64,000 bases of DNA from Rhododendron vialii (Eukaryota; Streptophyta; Magnoliopsida; Ericales; Ericaceae): the NCBI RefSeq assembly GCF_030253575.1, contig NC_080559.1, positions 27,120,501 through 27,184,500 of the forward strand, written 5' to 3'. Positions within the stretch are counted from its first letter, which is position 1; each line of letters opens with the position of its first letter. Made by a program: the position numbers and the translations under genes. Positions 60,227 through 64,000 of the stretch are shown here, in pieces. Below the pieces are notes generated by a model. That model was not told where the DNA came from and did no database searches. It worked only from the letters and a program-made list of their open reading frames with translations.

Positions 60227-60235
60227 TATATAAGT
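60227..60235 (+). promoter_or_regulatory. TATA box of the AHG1-like gene
   Basis: GTATATAAG follows a CT-rich stretch and lies about 105 bp before the preferred ATG, with a pyrimidine-rich (TCTCTC) likely initiation region between them. Confidence 0.6.
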
Positions 60236-60278
60236 CGACATAGATACTTCTCTCTCTCTCAAATCTTGTTTGAAAGAG

Positions 60279-60347
60279 ATGGTAGCGGCCGGAAACGGTG
60301 CTACGACGGGCAGTTCGCTTGTTTCAGGTCGATGCGACTGCCAATGA
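60279..60347 (+). other. Upstream ORF overlapping the AHG1-like start region
   Basis: The first ATG after the TATA box opens a 22-codon frame ([18 protein letters not shown]...) that is out of frame with the phosphatase. It stops at the TGA of 60345-60347, sharing the ATGA overlap with the in-frame phosphatase Met codon at 60344. It passes over the first in-frame Met at 60332. Such an arrangement could limit phosphatase translation. Confidence 0.5.
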
Positions 60348-62108
60348 CCGCTGTGCACTCTAGACAAGGACAAAGCAGAACGATGCAAGAGGAAGATGAT
60401 GACTCGCCGGCGAAATGCCGAGAGCGCCGCCGCCGGAGGATCGAGCGGAGGCGCTTGGGCCCCCCCACCGCGGCCGGTCCTTCTTCGTCGGCGTCTCCCG
60501 CCATTGGAGAGAATCCAGCCGATGTTTCAGACGGGAAGAGAATTCGTACGGAGGGAGCCGCAGATCTGACGTCGTCGTCGTCCGGTGATGAGGTGGAGGC
60601 GTTTCCCGGTTCACCGTCGGTGGGCGGGATGGCGACTCGGGTACCCGGTCCGGCCACTGATGTAACGCCGGTTTACGGGATGATGTCTGTCGCGGGAAGG
60701 TCACGTGATATGGAGGACGCGATACATGTACAGACGAACCTTTGCCGGCCGGAGTTTAACCGGCGGCTTCCCGTGCATTACTTTGGCGTTTACGACGGAC
60801 ATGGGGGAACTCACGTAAAGAGCTCACCCCCAAATCCTTTTTCGATAACGAAAACCTAGATCTAAAATGACGATGTAACCCACATTTAACAACTGAAACA
60901 TGCAATCAAGCAGGGGCATTGCTGTCATAAACCGGAATAAAATTCTAATACGTCTGATTGATGTGTACAGGTGGCCGCCCTGTGTAAGGACAGGATGCAC
61001 CTGCTAATGGAGGAGGAACTGATGCGCGTGGGACAGGCTGGCGCCGGCAGCAGCTCGAGGCGGGAGCCGGCGGCGGAGGGGTTGTACAGGGCGGCGATGA
61101 GGAGGTGCTTCGAGAGGATGGACCAGGTGGCGCTGAGCACGTGCGCGTGCGGGAGCATCGGGTACCTGTGCGGGTGCCACCCGATGGAGGTGGCGCTGTC
61201 GGGGTCCACCGCCGTCGTGGCCCTCGTGACGGCTAACCACATTGTCGTGGCCAACTGCGGCGACTCACGCGCCATCCTCTGCCGCGGCGGCAGGGCCGTC
61301 CCTCTGTCGGAGGATCACAAGGTAATGGGTAAAATTCTCCGATTTACTGCATGTATACTCGCGGGGTGCGACGGACACGTGTCCTGAGTTTAGCATCTTT
61401 TGAGGTAACAGCTCACCATTTAATTATTACAGTGGTCAAAAAATTTCGAGGGGTTGGTGGGTACAAGGAGGGGTCCCAGACTAGTAACCGATGGTTCTAT
61501 TCTGGAGCGGCGCTAGTATAGAGACACGTGTACATTTTGAACGTTTTGGATCGAGTTCACTGATTCAACCTTCAACTCGGTCAAACTCACTTCTGACAAT
61601 TGCATGAGGATTTCATCATGGGGTCCCACGTGTTTGCCACGTGGGCCAGTTTTTATTTTTCATCGTCTGCATGTAAAAATGTTTTGTCATCTCTTTGTCT
61701 AATCTAATGAAAAGGAGGAGAGAAATAGGTGAGAAATGGTGGGAAAATCTCAGATCCACGATTCCTACGAATTTCACGTACCAGTTTTCCTTGTAATTCC
61801 ACGCCATACATAATTTCTGTGATAGGATTTCATAATAGGGTAGGGAATTAGATTTATGTTTCTCGCGCTAAAAATGATATTTGCTGGGACTTTAACAATC
61901 ATTGGAGTTGTTGGATGGAAACCATTCAAGCCATTCATACAAACTAGAAAAAAGAGAGTTAAAAGAAAAGAGTGTGTATAATGATCGCGACTGTGGTTGC
62001 AGCCCGATAGACCAGATGAATTTGCAAGAATCCTAGCTTGTGGGGGGAGGGTGATCTATGTGAATGGAGCCCGAGTCGAAGGAATCCTTGCTATGTCCAG
62101 AGCTTTAG
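60332..62108 (+). CDS. AHG1: Clade A protein phosphatase 2C (AHG1-like), 3' partial
   Basis: Mg/Mn-dependent Ser/Thr phosphatase that represses ABA signalling by acting on SnRK2 kinases. Exons seen: 60332-60814, 60971-61321, 62003-62108; the next lies beyond the window, so about 313 of some 410 residues are visible. Start: Met at 60332 is the first in-frame codon after the TATA box; 60344 and 60383 are alternatives. The open frame to 59825 runs through the promoter and is rejected. Seen: the basic [15 protein letters not shown] block typical of clade [15 protein letters not shown] with the metal-binding Glu; [51 protein letters not shown]; then [23 protein letters not shown]. At the place of the receptor-locking Trp is Val (codon 62060-62062), as in AHG1. 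This and the position beside SBT1.3 favour AHG1 over ABI1/HAB1/HAI types. Introns 1 and 2 are 156 and 681 bp; intron 3 exceeds 1.8 kb and contains a solo LTR. Confidence 0.88.
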
Positions 62109-62788
62109 GTAACATCTCTGGACTTCAGTTTAGTGAAATCATGCTAATGTAGAACTTAATTGAATGATTCACAAGTCATCAGCATTGTCTTATGCAAGTC
62201 ATGTGTTTTAATTGTTCTACTGAAAATTTGCTCAAGTAGCCGTCCACAATATAGATTTGGTAAAAATATTTGATCGACTTTCTAAATTTGTATTTGCATT
62301 AATTTTCACATTTTAGGTTATGATGCTCCTCCTTTATTTTTCCACAATGTAAGTTGTTACCATAAAATTTGTTGTAATACTGCTAGGTGTCCTTTGAATC
62401 CTATACGCATTTTAACCTATAAGCATTTTAAGTTATATATAAAATGGATCCCTTCCCTTGCCTCAACATTGAGTAGAATTGAGTTGTACGTAGATCCGTT
62501 GTGACTTGTGAGTTTCCAAGCATGCATGCAGAGGAATGTGTCCGCTTTTTGAGATGTTGAAATGACCATATTATTTGTGTCTTAGCTTTTGAAAACATGA
62601 ACAGTCTGCATGGAAATTTTAATGACTGTTCGTATACCAGTAACAGTTTGTCATTATGCGTGGCATTTTTATCTAGATTCTAGATTTGTTGGCTAATGTA
62701 ACGGTTATGAAAAATTTAGTCATTTTGTCGTATAGGTACTTTTTCCAAATTGGATATCTTACTTTTGTCGTTTGTTAGATTTTGTTAC

Positions 62789-64000
62789 TTTAGACGGTTA
62801 TGTATGTTTGCATTAGTTACCCAGATACTTAATTTTGCCAAATCAGATATCTTACTTTTGTCAATAGTAAGATGTATCCTTAACGGTCAAGACAAAATGC
62901 ACTTTATATGGAGGGTCTGTAACAGCATGATTAATTATTTTGGCCTTTTCACGTGGTTGTCGTGATATGTATGTGGGGGGCTAAATCAACCGAGACCTTC
63001 TTGAACCTTTCTTCCCGCTATTGAAACGTAGGGGGATAACGTGGAGATCTTCGTACCTGCAAACCGGGGGGGATGTTCCTCTGGGAAGAAGCTCCGACGA
63101 ACAAGTCAGTAAGTGGAGGAGGGAGAAGAAGTTTAGTAAGAATGTATACTAGGAGAGAGGAGAGTGCAATAGTGAATTTTTTTAGACCCTTGCCCTAGAA
63201 CGGACACTCTTGTATTTATAGGCAAGGCTTTGAGTGTTGGGCAAGTCGGCGGTGCTCCTTACACGCCTCGTGAAGCTCGGTTGACGTCACATGTCAGAGT
63301 CATTTAATGAACGCCGCTTCCCAGGGTTTGCAGAGCCACAATAGTCAATGTCTCAGGAATGTCACATCAGACAGAGATGTCACTTCGGCTATCAGAGAAG
63401 ACACCTTGCCTATCAACGGAAGCTTCCTGAACATTCCACAACTACCACAGCTGTACATCATCCTCGAGAGGACACGTCGACGAATGGTTATCGGTCCGCT
63501 GAACTTAAGAAACGTCCGCCAAACAGAGAAAGTTGCGCAGGGCGAATATACTTCACCGGGCGACAGAAAGACTTACCGAGCTACGCGTGAACACGCCGTT
63601 AGGATAAGAAGCTAAAGCTCGGCCAGCTGCCTGAGACTCGTCTGACGTTCGGTAGACCTGTGATGAATACTGTCGGGACATGACCCGACTTACAGACGAA
63701 CTGAGACAACTGAACAGTGGGTTCCCCTTGTGACCCCTTTGAACTCTTCGAACTTCTGGACATTTCGGCCCACTGCAATGTATTAAGATGGTCCATGGAT
63801 ACAAGATTGTCGACCGTTGGGATTTATTCTTGTAGACGGTTATGTAAGTTTTCATGCGTCAGTTTGTCAGATACATTATTTGGCCACATTAAATATCTTA
63901 CGTTTACCAATTGTAGAGATATATCCTTAACTGTCATGACAACATACACTTGATTTAGGGTCATTAACAACATCAGTGATTAAGTAGGCCTTTTCACATG
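62789..64000. repeat. About 232-bp tandem duplication split by a solo LTR, AHG1 intron 3
   Basis: Copy A (62789-62971) and copy B (from 63832, cut by the window end) share TAGACGGTTATGTA at the start, TATCCTTAAC in the middle and GGCCTTTTCAC at the end, with moderate divergence. Removing the LTR and one TSD gives a unit of about 232 bp. A shorter related piece (CCAAATTGGATATCTTACTTTTGTC, in part) precedes copy A at 62746. Confidence 0.7.
62972..63777 (-). mobile_element. Solo LTR, copy 2 (minus orientation)
   Basis: 806 bp from TGTGGGGGGCTAAATC to GGCCCACTGCA, with a perfect TSD ATGTA (62967-62971 and 63778-63782). Read on the minus strand it follows the same order as the solo LTR at 2934-3744: GGGCCGAAAT start, TTGTCTCAGTTCGTCTG, TGACATCTCTG-like segment, TATA box (GCCTATAAATAC, near 63213-63224), CCACTTACTGACTTGTT. 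No internal retroelement sequence. It lies in intron 3 of the AHG1-like gene. Confidence 0.88.

Noticed and set aside
59825..60331. Long upstream extension of the AHG1-like frame
   Set aside because: It would run through the ABRE cluster and TATA box and has no similarity to PP2C proteins; chance open frame.

Overview
The window is nuclear DNA from a plant, most likely a eudicot. Intron-rich genes with plant-type GT/AG splice sites, a clade A PP2C, a plant subtilase and typical plant transposons (TRIM, Stowaway, Helitron, MULE, tRNA-derived SINEs) all point that way. The species cannot be fixed from sequence alone. No organellar, bacterial or viral gene block is present. I could assemble five host genes, all on the + strand: the 3' part of a GT47 xyloglucan galactosyltransferase (XLT2-like, cut by the left edge), a 14-exon nucleolar DEAD-box helicase (RH7/PRH75-like), a 3-exon mitochondrial M48 protease (OMA1), an intronless subtilase (SBT1.3-like) and the first three exons of a clade A protein phosphatase 2C (AHG1-like, cut by the right edge).

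Gene order carries information. From memory, the Arabidopsis counterparts of OMA1, SBT1.3 and AHG1 are consecutive loci (At5g51740, At5g51750, At5g51760). Those of XLT2 and RH7 are also close together (At5g62220, At5g62190). The window therefore looks like one ancestral block whose genes ended up in two places in Arabidopsis. The five products do not form a pathway: they act in Golgi wall synthesis, ribosome biogenesis, mitochondrial quality control, the apoplast and ABA signalling.

Layout: 1-1323 XLT2-like. 1324-8403 intergenic, with two inverted Stowaway MITEs, a solo LTR with target-site duplication (TSD), a Mutator-like element with an 11-bp TSD and an unbounded LTR-like stretch. 8404-14990 a minus-strand Helitron carrying an RPA-like OB-fold remnant, a LINE tail and a nested 2.6-kb solo LTR. 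15744-23493 RH7, with a complete TRIM in intron 1. 24892-30341 OMA1, with hAT and LINE pieces in its introns. 30342-35907 intergenic, with a hAT MITE and SINEs. 35908-38232 SBT1.3. 39653-45737 a 6.1-kb long-TIR element of probable MULE type holding the C-terminal part of a FAR1-like gene plus fragments of PEX2 and histone H2A. 45738-60331 a long gene-poor stretch of MITEs, hAT elements, a solo LTR and SINEs. 60332-62108 and beyond, AHG1-like. A second copy of the solo LTR found near the left edge sits in its intron 3, in the opposite orientation.

The most notable items are the multi-gene chimeric MULE, the Helitron with its RPA remnant and nested insertions, and an AHG1-like phosphatase in which the tryptophan that locks PP2Cs to ABA receptors is a valine. 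Splice sites were placed by reading-frame continuity and family similarity from memory; no alignment or database search was run.
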